Origin: Bacillota bacterium
GTDB lineage: Bacteria > Bacillota > Dethiobacteria > DTU022 > UBA8154
Assembly: GCA_012839215.1 (NCBI GenBank)
Contig: DUNV01000088.1
Span: 1 to 34,277 of the forward strand
Direction of reading: 5' to 3'
DNA length: 34,277 nucleotides
The position numbers and the translations under genes were made by a program. Under the pieces are notes generated by a model. The model saw only the letters and a list, made by a program, of their open reading frames with translations, ran no database searches and was not told the origin of the DNA. Of the stretch, positions 8,169 to 15,475 are shown in pieces; within the stretch, counting starts at the first letter, position 1; the number at the start of each line of letters is the position of its first letter.

Positions 8169-8194
8169 GCCCGGCAAAAACAAGGCTACCGGGC
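8169..8194. terminator. Possible shared hairpin between convergent genes
   Basis: GCCCGG (8169-8174) and CCGGGC (8189-8194) form a 6-bp stem with a 14-nt loop between the ends of the small DNA-binding gene and the CDF gene. On the leftward strand the stem is followed by TAAAAGG, and neither side has a strong T-tract, so termination is uncertain. Confidence 0.3.
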
Positions 8195-8195
8195 C

Positions 8196-9092
8196 TTATG
8201 GTATAATCCGGCACGGATTGATATGGATAATTACATCCCCAATATTATCATAATTATCCATCAGCGCCTTTTTTGCATCAGAGGCAATGTAATGGCCCTG
8301 CTCGATTGTTTTCAGCGCATCCACTTCGATGGCAAGATCCACCATAACATCTCTGCCCATATAGCGTGCCTTGATCCAGGTTACCCCCTCGATTCCCTCT
8401 ATCTCTAGCAATATTTCCTTAAAATTATCCATTACCTCTTCTTCCGGGGAAGTATCCATAAGCCTATTTACCGACTTTTTCATAACAGAAACAGCAATTT
8501 TGGCGATAAGAAACACCACAATGATACCAGCCATAGGATCAAGGTACTTAAGCAGCGAAACATCAAAGACATTTCCCGCCATGCTACCGGCAATACCGGC
8601 AAACGCCCCCATAGATGAATAGGCATCGGAACGGTGATCCCAGGCATTGGCCACAACGGCATCGCTACCTATTTTTTTTCCTGCAGCATATGTAATACGA
8701 AACATGATCTCTTTAACAAAAATAGAAACACCCGCAGCAATAAGGGCAATAGGCAATGGCACAAGGGGAATCCCGCTAGAGATAGATATGAGTATATCCC
8801 TGAGAATAAGACCACTTGCGGCAATCAGGGTTATCCCCACGAAGGCGGCAGCAAGTGGTTCCACCTTCCCGTGGCCATAATGATGATCGGCATCCACCGG
8901 CCTGTCAGCTATTTTTAGGCTAATATAAACAACGAGCGTAGCAACAACATCGGATAGCGAGTGATAGGCATCGGCCAACATGGCCTTGCTTCCACCAAAA
9001 TGGCCAGCAAAACCCTTGAATAGGCACAGAATAATGTTTCCAATTATGCAAAGGAGGGTAATCTTTTTCGCTTTTTCGCTGCCCCCGCCCAC
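8196..9092 (-). CDS. Cation diffusion facilitator (CDF) family metal exporter
   Basis: Proton-coupled exporter of divalent metal ions (Zn, Mn, Fe, Co or Cd), acting as a dimer in the membrane. The GTG at 9092 is chosen because GGAGG lies 8 nt upstream; this gives 298 residues, the usual size, and drops an implausible leader. Six membrane segments are visible, then a cytoplasmic C-terminal domain (from about 215). The metal-site motifs are AYHSLSD in helix 2 (His44, Asp48) and AWDHRSDA in helix 5 (Asp152, Asp156). The helix 5 position is usually His in the HxxxD form, so the site here is HxxxD plus DxxxD. It diverges from the c-di-GMP/TupA fusion gene, with about 180 nt between. Confidence 0.92.
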   Translation of the reverse strand: MGGGSEKAKKITLLCIIGNIILCLFKGFAGHFGGSKAMLADAYHSLSDVVATLVVYISLKIADRPVDADHHYGHGKVEPLAAAFVGITLIAASGLILRDILISISSGIPLVPLPIALIAAGVSIFVKEIMFRITYAAGKKIGSDAVVANAWDHRSDAYSSMGAFAGIAGSMAGNVFDVSLLKYLDPMAGIIVVFLIAKIAVSVMKKSVNRLMDTSPEEEVMDNFKEILLEIEGIEGVTWIKARYMGRDVMVDLAIEVDALKTIEQGHYIASDAKKALMDNYDNIGDVIIHINPCRIIP

Positions 9093-9208
9093 ATCAAATA
9101 CCTCCACAGAAAAACCCCCCCACAATATTCTATGAAAAAGATGATTATAAAGACTATGGGATCCTGAAGAAAGGCACCCTGCCCCGTCAGCCAATGGGGA
9201 AAGGCCCC

Positions 9209-9255
9209 TATAATAATATTTTTATGACCGAAACAAAGGGTTTCGGGGGATTTTT
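9209..9255 (+). promoter_or_regulatory. -10 box and leader hairpin with T-tract before the GGDEF-HD-GYP-TupA gene
   Basis: A perfect TATAAT lies at 9209-9214, with no good -35 box. Downstream, CCGAAAC (9228-9234) and GTTTCGG (9240-9246) form a 7-bp stem with a 5-nt loop, followed by GGGATTTTT. Since the upstream gene is divergent, a rightward terminator-like hairpin here can only act in the leader of the gene at 9274. The 4-nt gap before the T-tract weakens it as a classical terminator. Confidence 0.4.
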
Positions 9256-9273
9256 GTAGAATTAGGTAATAAT

Positions 9274-11379
9274 ATGGATAACATGGATAACACTGCCAAA
9301 ACCATCGAAATACTCCGCAATAAATGCGCCTTACAGGAAATGCAAATCGCTGAATTACAGGCCAAACTGAGCTGGTTTGAGGAGCAGCTTGGCCCGGGCC
9401 TGATGCAACATTTTGCTGAAAACAATAGGCCCCCCTATCAACAACCGTTTCAACCTTACCGGGAAACCAAACACGGGGCTAAACCTCCCCTGCATAAGCC
9501 TGCCTTAAAAAAGGCAAGCAACCATTACAAAAAGCAGGCCCACTTCGGGGCCGGGATCCAGCAAGAGGATCCCTCGGCAAAAACCGTGGAAAACAGCCCG
9601 CCTTTGGATTATATCAGAAAATATAAATATATGCTTTTCCATGACCCCCTTACTGGCGTTTTCAACCGGGCCTATTTTGAACAGGAAATGCTACACCTGG
9701 CTAACGGGCGCTTTAACCCGGTCGGCATCATCATTGCCGATATAGATGGTCTCAAAATAGTAAATGATAGTCTGGGACACAAAGCCGGAGATAAACTATT
9801 GATTACTGCTGCCCATTTCATCAAAAAATGTGTCCGCAACAGCGATATAGTATCACGCATCGGCGGCGATGAGTTTGCTATTTTATTGCCCCGTTGCAAC
9901 ACGAGGATGCTGGAAAAAACCTGCCGGCATATTAAAGAGGAAATCGCTGCCTACAACCGTGAGCACATCAATACGATACCGCTAGGCCTATCTATAGGTT
10001 ATGCCATTGATCATAAAGTTCCCCTCAACATCGATAGGCTTTTTAAAAAGGCTGATGATCGCATGTACCGGGAAAAATTACACCACCGGCAAAGCACCCG
10101 CAGCGACATCGTTTGTACATTGGCCAATACATTGGCAGCAAGAGATAGGGTTACTGGAAAACATGCTGAGCGCATGAAGGAACTGGTTGAAAGCCTGGCC
10201 AGGGCCATGGCACTTTCCGATCACCAAATATCCGATCTAAGCCTGCTGGCCCGCTTTCATGATATCGGCAAGGTGGGTCTGCCGGATGATATCCTCTTTA
10301 AAAAAGGACCTTTGTGCAAGGAAGAACAGATAGAAATGCAGCGCCACTCCGAAATAGGCAGTCGAATAGCCCGATCATCGGTCGAGTTGGCCCCTATCGC
10401 TGATTGGATTTTAAAACACCACGAGAGATGGGATGGCAAGGGTTACCCCTTGGGACTTCAGGGCGAAGAAATCCCTCTGGAATGCCGCATTATAGCTATC
10501 ACCGATGCCTATGATGCCATGGTCAGCGATCGGCCCTACCGCAAGGCAATGTCCCGTGCTGCTGCCCTCAAGGAAATCCAAAGGTGTGCAGGAACGCAGT
10601 TTGATCCCACCCTGGCCAAGAAATTTGTAAATTTAGTCGTTTTGGCTACCACCACCAGCACCCTTGACAGCGGACTCCTTGGTGTCCTGGTACCCATATT
10701 TAAGGCACAGACCGGCTATGATCTAAGAATAGTAGCCGTCGGCAGTGGGGAAGCTTTGAGGATGGGCAAAACAGGGCACGCGGACGTATTACTGGTGCAT
10801 GCCCCCAAGCATGAATGGCCCCTGGTGTTAGAACGGGTGGCCATAAACTACCAGCTGGTGATGCACAATGATTTTGTTCTGCTCGGACCTTCTTCTGATC
10901 CTGCCAAGGTAGGCAACACTACCAGCATTGTTGAGGCATTCAAAAAAATTGCCGCCCACCAGGCTCCCTTCATTTCCCGGGGCGATGATTCGGGAACAGA
11001 CAAAATGGAAAAGGACATCTGGGGCAAGGCTGCTGTTAATCTTCAGGAGAAAGCCTGGTACCTGGAAACAGGGCAGGGCATGGGCGCAGCCATTGCCAGT
11101 GCCGATGAAAAACAGGCCTATATACTCAGCGATCGGGGTACATTTCTGGCCAAATCAAAAAATACAACACTCAAGATCGTCTGCGAGGGAGACGAAGCGC
11201 TTAAAAACATCTACCATGTCATGCAAATCAGCCCGAAAAAATTCGCCTGGATTAATGAGGCGGGTGCAAGAGCGTTTGTAGAATTTATGATCAATGAAGA
11301 AACACAACGGATCATCAAAAATTTTCATGTAGACAGGTTTGGGGAGCCCTTATTTTTCCCCGACAGGTTGCAAGGTTGA
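9274..11379 (+). CDS. GGDEF - HD-GYP - TupA-like tungstate-binding fusion protein
   Basis: 701 residues in three parts. (1) An N-terminal coiled-coil-like segment (7-40) and a Pro/Lys-rich linker lead to a GGDEF diguanylate cyclase domain (about 117-270) with DPLTGVFNRAYF (124-135), an intact GGDEF (197-201) and an I-site RNSD (188-191) exactly five residues before it. (2) An HD-GYP phosphodiesterase domain (about 278-450) with HDIGK (329-333) and HHERWDGKGYP (382-392). (3) A periplasmic-binding-protein-like domain (about 455-695) matching TupA: ATTTSTLDSGLL (458-469), ADVLLVHAP (503-511), SRGDDSGT (568-575) and WYLETGQGMG (595-604). TupA is normally a secreted tungstate lipoprotein of an ABC transporter, but here there is no signal peptide or membrane segment, so the domain is inferred to be cytoplasmic. 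The protein would make and degrade c-di-GMP under control of an oxyanion. Start ATG 9274 has a weak AGGT site; ATG 9283 is an alternative. Confidence 0.93.
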   Translation: MDNMDNTAKTIEILRNKCALQEMQIAELQAKLSWFEEQLGPGLMQHFAENNRPPYQQPFQPYRETKHGAKPPLHKPALKKASNHYKKQAHFGAGIQQEDPSAKTVENSPPLDYIRKYKYMLFHDPLTGVFNRAYFEQEMLHLANGRFNPVGIIIADIDGLKIVNDSLGHKAGDKLLITAAHFIKKCVRNSDIVSRIGGDEFAILLPRCNTRMLEKTCRHIKEEIAAYNREHINTIPLGLSIGYAIDHKVPLNIDRLFKKADDRMYREKLHHRQSTRSDIVCTLANTLAARDRVTGKHAERMKELVESLARAMALSDHQISDLSLLARFHDIGKVGLPDDILFKKGPLCKEEQIEMQRHSEIGSRIARSSVELAPIADWILKHHERWDGKGYPLGLQGEEIPLECRIIAITDAYDAMVSDRPYRKAMSRAAALKEIQRCAGTQFDPTLAKKFVNLVVLATTTSTLDSGLLGVLVPIFKAQTGYDLRIVAVGSGEALRMGKTGHADVLLVHAPKHEWPLVLERVAINYQLVMHNDFVLLGPSSDPAKVGNTTSIVEAFKKIAAHQAPFISRGDDSGTDKMEKDIWGKAAVNLQEKAWYLETGQGMGAAIASADEKQAYILSDRGTFLAKSKNTTLKIVCEGDEALKNIYHVMQISPKKFAWINEAGARAFVEFMINEETQRIIKNFHVDRFGEPLFFPDRLQG

Positions 11380-11391
11380 TTTTTACCCCCC

Positions 11392-11406
11392 GGCTATGAT
11401 ATAGCC
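11392..11406 (+). terminator. Small hairpin after the c-di-GMP/TupA gene
   Basis: GGCTAT (11392-11397) and ATAGCC (11401-11406) form a 6-bp stem with a 3-nt loop, 12 nt after the stop. No T-run follows, so it is at best a weak or factor-dependent terminator. The rest of the gap to 11558 is GC-rich, with an open leftward frame described under findings. Confidence 0.25.
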
Positions 11407-11558
11407 CAAAGTGCCCGCCTATAAGCCGTAATACATTTGCTATCCCCGCAGTTGTTCCCTTTTGCTGTAACCACACCAAACAGGCAGGCCTCTGCTAAAT
11501 CAATCCATCCAAGGGTTGCCCGCCTGCCGGCTAGCCCGCCAGCCCTGCCGGCCCCAAC

Positions 11559-12290
11559 TTACCTTCCTCGCGGTTGGTGCCGCCCCCGGGGTTGAACACT
11601 TACATCGGGATTTTTATCCCCGAACCTCTCCATAATATCATCCAATATTTCCTTCCTGCCAAGGCCCTTTTGTTCTTTTGTTTTGATCAGTTTATATACA
11701 GCAAAGGTGGGTGAAGGACCGATTTCCGAGGAAAAATGGCCTATGCCCTGGTTCCAGGCCAGAAGCGTAAAAAGTTCATCTAGCTCCCGGACAGTTACAC
11801 CCAGGGAATAAGCCTTGATGAGCTCCCGTGTGGCCTGCCTGAACCGGGAGGCACCCATGGCGTTACTCATTGAAAGAAGAAGTTTTGTTTTAAGATCTAT
11901 TGCTGCATCCTCCGTCTCCCAAACCTGTTCCCAAAAATCCACCACCGTGCCCGCAAGTATATCGCTAATCACCTTATAATTTAAGATTGCGGTGGGCTTA
12001 AAGGGCATATCGGCCCCGCTTTCATAGGTAATAGTATTCATTTCTGTCCGGTAAAAATAACACCTGTACTCATGATCAGAAACCTTTTCTGTCACGTGTT
12101 CAAACCCCAGATCATTGAGGGCCGAATAGAGGGGTTTCGGCTCAAAGCTCTGCACGACACATAGGCCGCTATTAAGATCCACCTTTTGCGCCTGGCGCAA
12201 AATCATCGGTAAAAAATTGTTTGTCAAATTCCTTACATCAATTACCTCAAAACTGCTTTTCTTATCCTGCCAGTCAACTGCCATATCCAT
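11559..12290 (-). CDS. DUF2249 domain fused to an AhpD/carboxymuconolactone-decarboxylase-like domain
   Basis: 243 residues from ATG 12290. Residues about 13-80 (FEVIDVRNLTNNF, then SGLCVVQSFEPKPLYSAL, then GFEHV) match DUF2249, a TusA-like fold common in anaerobic redox and nitrogen-oxide contexts. Residues about 130-205 (KTKLLLSMSNAMGASRF, RELIKAYSLGVTVRELDELF, LLAWNQGIGHF) have the helical pattern of the AhpD/CMD superfamily, but the CxxC of AhpD peroxidases is absent. The C-terminus is a low-complexity QPRGRHQPRGR. The start follows GAGGAGAGG; ATG 12284 is an alternative with better spacing. A longer TTG start would overlap the RelE remnant and has no ribosome binding site. Function is unknown; a redox or small-molecule enzyme is inferred. 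Confidence 0.65.
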   Translation of the reverse strand: MDMAVDWQDKKSSFEVIDVRNLTNNFLPMILRQAQKVDLNSGLCVVQSFEPKPLYSALNDLGFEHVTEKVSDHEYRCYFYRTEMNTITYESGADMPFKPTAILNYKVISDILAGTVVDFWEQVWETEDAAIDLKTKLLLSMSNAMGASRFRQATRELIKAYSLGVTVRELDELFTLLAWNQGIGHFSSEIGPSPTFAVYKLIKTKEQKGLGRKEILDDIMERFGDKNPDVSVQPRGRHQPRGR

Positions 12291-12300
12291 TCCTCTCCTC

Positions 12301-12485
12301 TTAATGTATTTTTTCGCCTCTTCCTTGCCCAATTTTAATTACTATTATCCTAATCCAGACGTTGTCCATTTCCACAATTATCCCATAATTACCAACCCTG
12401 TATCGCCAGGAATACCTTGCAGCCTGGCATATTCGTTAAAAAGTTTTGTTTACTGCTTGTTCAATTCTGCTGTAACTGTGCCCAT
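12301..12485 (-). pseudogene. Decayed RelE/ParE-type toxin gene
   Basis: Two overlapping leftward frames together resemble a RelE/ParE toxin. From ATG 12485 (GGAG 8 nt upstream) the first frame reads MGTVTAELNKQ, a TAA (12452-12450), then TKLFNEYARLQGIPG. A second frame from about 12408 reads WRYRVGNYGIIVEMDNVWIR and then IIVIKIGQGRGEKIH before TAA at 12301. The WRYRVGxYxIIxE...VxIxIGxxR pattern is characteristic of the toxin C-terminal half. The frame change near GGTATTCCTGG and the internal TAA indicate loss of function. No antitoxin gene is recognisable beside it. The remnant ends 10 nt before the DUF2249 gene and explains most of the gap to the next gene. Confidence 0.55.
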
Positions 12486-12508
12486 TACTATATCTCCACC
12501 TTTTTACT

Positions 12509-12537
12509 ATTGTACATCCATGTAACACGGATTACAA
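12509..12537 (-). promoter_or_regulatory. Candidate promoter for the RelE remnant and DUF2249 gene
   Basis: Leftward TTGTAA (12537-12532), 17-nt spacer, TACAAT (12514-12509). The -10 matches consensus at 5 of 6 bases and the -35 at 4 of 6. It lies 23 nt before the remnant's ATG. Confidence 0.45.
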
Positions 12538-12562
12538 GATAAACGGTGAACAAGAAATAATA

Positions 12563-12592
12563 TTGGCATTCCTGTCGATAATGTTGGATAAT
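12563..12592 (+). promoter_or_regulatory. Candidate promoter of the PflX-like radical SAM gene
   Basis: TTGGCA (12563-12568), 18-nt spacer, GATAAT (12587-12592), about 50 nt before the gene's TTG start. Confidence 0.4.
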
Positions 12593-12643
12593 TGATACTG
12601 GAGGAAATAAACGCTCCCTGGGGAGTGTAGGAGGTGAATTATC

Positions 12644-13600
12644 TTGGATGCATATGCTGCAGATCCTCAGCCCCCTGCCTACTTATCCCTCAACCGTGAA
12701 CAGTGGGAGGCAAAACTTAAAAAAAGCAGGGAACTGGCCTCCCCCTGCGTTTTGTGTGGGAGGCTCTGCCATGCCTTGCGTTACACTTTTGCTGGTGGAC
12801 CTAAAGGTTCCGGCCAATCTACCACGGGAACCTGTAAAACCCGTAACAGGGCCACCGTCGCCAGCATGGGCCCACATTTTGGCGAGGAACCTCCTCTTGT
12901 TGGCTGGAAAGGTTCGGGAACGATCTTTTTTTCTGGTTGCAATTTGAAGTGCATATTTTGTCAAAACTACGATATTGCTCATCTATATGAGGGGCAAAAG
13001 GTAAGCGACGAGGAATTGGCCCGAATAATGCTTAAAGTTCAGGAAATGGGCTGCCATAATATAAATCTCGTTACCCCAACCCATATCGTTCCCAATATCC
13101 TTTCTGCAGTGAGAATAGCCACCGAACAGGGCCTAAATATCCCCCTCGTCTATAATACCGGGGGCTATGATTCATTTGAAACAATTAAATTGCTGGAGGG
13201 AATTGTTGATATTTATATGCCGGATATGAAATACGGGGAATCAGGTCCCGCCCAGGAGTTTTCCGATGCTGCAAACTATCCGGAGATAAACTTCGCAGCC
13301 GTCAAAGAAATGCACAGGCAGGTCGGCGATCTGGTTTTGGGAAACAATGGAATAGCCATCCGGGGGCTTTTGGTCAGGCACCTCGTCCTTCCCGGGGGGC
13401 TGGCCGGCACCAAAAAAATAATGGACTTTCTTGCCCAAAAAATATCCTCTGATACCTACATCAATATCATGGCACAGTACAGGCCACATTACCAAGCAAC
13501 AGGCCACGCTGTGTTGGGCAGAAGAATAAAAAACAGCGAATACCGCCGGGCCCTACAAATTGCCAAAAAAGCCGGACTGACAAGGATTCAGACGCAATAG
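12644..13600 (+). CDS. pflX: PflX-like radical SAM protein
   Basis: 318 residues, a homologue of pyruvate formate-lyase activating enzyme in the PflX (COG1313) group, whose substrate is generally not established. The radical SAM cluster motif is FFSGCNLKCIFCQNY with Cys99, Cys103 and Cys106. An N-terminal set of Cys (35, 38, 42, 64), in the pattern SPCVLCGRLC and TGTCK, is typical of the group and may bind a second metal centre. GPHFGEEPPLVGWKGSGT (77-94) and NLVTPTHIVP are family-specific. The start is TTG, 7 nt after a perfect AGGAGGTG; no ATG would keep the full N-terminus. It stands alone between the divergent DUF2249 gene and the beta-helix gene 90 nt downstream. Confidence 0.88.
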   Translation: MDAYAADPQPPAYLSLNREQWEAKLKKSRELASPCVLCGRLCHALRYTFAGGPKGSGQSTTGTCKTRNRATVASMGPHFGEEPPLVGWKGSGTIFFSGCNLKCIFCQNYDIAHLYEGQKVSDEELARIMLKVQEMGCHNINLVTPTHIVPNILSAVRIATEQGLNIPLVYNTGGYDSFETIKLLEGIVDIYMPDMKYGESGPAQEFSDAANYPEINFAAVKEMHRQVGDLVLGNNGIAIRGLLVRHLVLPGGLAGTKKIMDFLAQKISSDTYINIMAQYRPHYQATGHAVLGRRIKNSEYRRALQIAKKAGLTRIQTQ

Positions 13601-13640
13601 AAAAATTCACCCATAGCCAACCCAAACCTCCCATGGTCTA

Positions 13641-13654
13641 TCACAAAACTGTGA
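13641..13654. promoter_or_regulatory. Short inverted repeat upstream of the beta-helix gene
   Basis: TCACA (13641-13645) and TGTGA (13650-13654), 4 nt apart, lie 36 nt before the ATG and just upstream of TATAAT (13664-13669). It may be an operator; no clear -35 box is seen. Confidence 0.25.
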
Positions 13655-13690
13655 CAAAATAAATATAATGGCGTAAAGGAGGTTATAAAA

Positions 13691-15475
13691 ATGAGCATAC
13701 AAAATGATATTGATGCAGCACCACCCGGTGGTACTGTTAACGTTCCCCCCGGAACCTATAATGAACAGATAATTATAGATAAACCGCTAACCCTTTCCGG
13801 ACCGACACCCCCCCTCGGCGAGGCCATCATCGACGCCTCCGGCCTGATCGCGGATACAGCAACCATCCACATTCTTGCTAACGATGTGGTTGTGGAAAAT
13901 CTGACGCTGCAGAACGGCCCTGGTCAGGGAATACGTGCCGGGGACACCACCTTTACCAATCTTACCGGTATTATCATCAGGAACAATATCATTAGGGATC
14001 ACGATCGTGCCGGGGTCCTGACAGCAAACAGTGCCTCCATGCAGGTAGAGGACAATACCATCGTTGATAACGGTAAGATGATTGGTTTTCAGCGAACGGG
14101 TGTCTATCTTTACCCCCATGGTGAATCCTCTGTCAGGCGAAATATAATAAAAAACAATTTTGGAGATGGAATATTTGCCAGGGAAAGTAACTCGGGCCTA
14201 CTAATTGAAGACAATAAAATTGAAGACCATACCAACAGCGGCATTACCCTCGCCTGGGATGAGATCAATGTAACTATACGAAATAACGAAATATCTGACT
14301 GCGGCCAGGGAAATTTCGATGAACAGGGCGGGATAGTAATTATCCAATCTATGGCGGAAAACATTACAGGAAATACTATCCAAAACTGTAATCGATCGGG
14401 GATCTTCTGGGGATGGACCCCTACATCCGGCCCGCCGCCTCCCCAAATTTTGATAGCGGGCAATACAATTGATGGCTCTGCCAGGGATGCTATCTATCTT
14501 TTTTCTATGGGACCCGGTGGATGGATTCCCGCAGATCCCTTCCCCCTGGAGCCGGATGTGCTAGACAACCGGCTACTCAACAGCGGCAGGGCCGGCGTCT
14601 ATGTCAGCTACTTTTACTATTACTCCCCAGGCAATGCCAAACCAACAATTCATAATAATACTATCTTAGGAAATATGGAATACGGGGTTTTTAATGGTAC
14701 CGCAGCAGAAGTCGATGCTACCAACAACTGGTGGGGTTCCAGCAGCGGGCCATTCCATCCCGTTTCTAACCCTGAGGGCAGTGGGGATCCTGTCAGCGAT
14801 CGGGTACTGTTTTCCCCCTGGCTCACCTTACCCCCACCCCAGGGTATTGCTTGCCTGGTAATGGAAAAAGTATATGATCAATGCTATAGCGAGGATGTCG
14901 TCGTCAAAACCTTTGCCATCCCGGCAGAAATCCTAAGTGCATGCAACAATAACGGCCCTGGAAGCATAGATCGCCTTGATTGCGCAATTGTTACCGCCCA
15001 GTGCAGCGTAGTAGATGTCGGGCCGCCCCTCAATGATAACCAGCGCAGTGTTACTGTTCAGCAAAAATTTAAAATACGCATCGATCTGATCAACGAAAGA
15101 GCTAACCCACCCATAGTGCTTTCCTTTGATACACCGTTGGATCACTTCCACAGCCAGGCCCTGCTGGATGTTCCACCCCCGGGGGCTATCTTTGGTCCGG
15201 CGGGAGGCCCGTTTGTATCCTGCCAGGTAGTTAGCTCGGCATGCCTTTGCAAACTGGAAACTCCCCCTCCTGGTGAAACGATCACCAAGGTTATTTGTAC
15301 AGTCAAAATGTGTAAAATAATTGAAGTGAGCGCCTTTGTTAAGCTGCTTGTTCCGCATATGGGCTATTGCACCCCCGAACCCTGCCATGTTCCGCCCCAC
15401 CAGGAGGAAATTGAATGCCCCCCCATTGATGAACTTTTTCCTTCCGGGCCGCCCCTAAACGCCGGTGGCACGTGA
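13691..15475 (+). CDS. Right-handed beta-helix protein with a Cys-rich C-terminal domain
   Basis: 594 residues. About residues 5-390 are parallel beta-helix repeats: NVPPGTYNEQIIIDKPLTLS near the start, then repeated units such as IIIRNNIIRDH, MQVEDNTIVDN, VRRNIIKNNFGDGIF, LIEDNKIEDHTNSGI and the closing NNWWGSSSGP (about 355-364). Such helices occur in polysaccharide-acting enzymes and adhesins, but no catalytic site is evident. The C-terminal part (about 393-594) is Cys-rich, with CLVMEKVYDQCYSEDVVVKT and CTVKMCKIIEVSAFVK. This pattern resembles domains of Firmicute spore-surface proteins, though I cannot assign it. There is no signal peptide, which would fit an internally deposited spore-layer protein; that is inference. 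AAAGGAGG precedes the ATG. Its end overlaps the convergent flavoprotein gene by 21 nt. Confidence 0.75.
   Translation: MSIQNDIDAAPPGGTVNVPPGTYNEQIIIDKPLTLSGPTPPLGEAIIDASGLIADTATIHILANDVVVENLTLQNGPGQGIRAGDTTFTNLTGIIIRNNIIRDHDRAGVLTANSASMQVEDNTIVDNGKMIGFQRTGVYLYPHGESSVRRNIIKNNFGDGIFARESNSGLLIEDNKIEDHTNSGITLAWDEINVTIRNNEISDCGQGNFDEQGGIVIIQSMAENITGNTIQNCNRSGIFWGWTPTSGPPPPQILIAGNTIDGSARDAIYLFSMGPGGWIPADPFPLEPDVLDNRLLNSGRAGVYVSYFYYYSPGNAKPTIHNNTILGNMEYGVFNGTAAEVDATNNWWGSSSGPFHPVSNPEGSGDPVSDRVLFSPWLTLPPPQGIACLVMEKVYDQCYSEDVVVKTFAIPAEILSACNNNGPGSIDRLDCAIVTAQCSVVDVGPPLNDNQRSVTVQQKFKIRIDLINERANPPIVLSFDTPLDHFHSQALLDVPPPGAIFGPAGGPFVSCQVVSSACLCKLETPPPGETITKVICTVKMCKIIEVSAFVKLLVPHMGYCTPEPCHVPPHQEEIECPPIDELFPSGPPLNAGGT

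Larger units (their letters stand above)
12291..12643. other. Divergent intergenic region
   Basis: This 353-bp gap holds the RelE remnant, a leftward promoter (12509-12537) and a rightward promoter (12563-12592). A short GC hairpin, CTCC-CTGG-GGAG (12613-12624), lies in the rightward leader. I see no other gene in it. Confidence 0.5.

Noticed and set aside
9093-9208. Possible NiCo (czcD-type) riboswitch in the CDF leader, or a molybdenum-cofactor riboswitch on the other strand
   Set aside because: GGGGCAGG and GGGGAAAGGCCCC stretches look suggestive next to a metal exporter and a tungstate-like sensor, but I could not fit the full conserved core or stems of either class. A covariance search would decide.
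11483-11528. GGCAGGC/GCCTGCC inverted repeat as a shared terminator or structured RNA
   Set aside because: The 7-bp arms are 32 nt apart in a GC-rich stretch with many such words, and no T-run is near.
6440-11561. Reassignment of TAA as a sense codon, suggested by in-frame TAA in yyaL, the toxin remnant (TAA at 12452-12450) and after the DUF2249 gene
   Set aside because: Intact genes such as glgP, glgD and the small DNA-binding protein end at TAA exactly where their families end, and each odd case has a simpler explanation by mutation.
12613-12624. CTCC/GGAG hairpin as a terminator before pflX
   Set aside because: Only 4 bp of stem and no T-tract; it lies between two purine-rich ribosome-binding-like sequences and may be chance.
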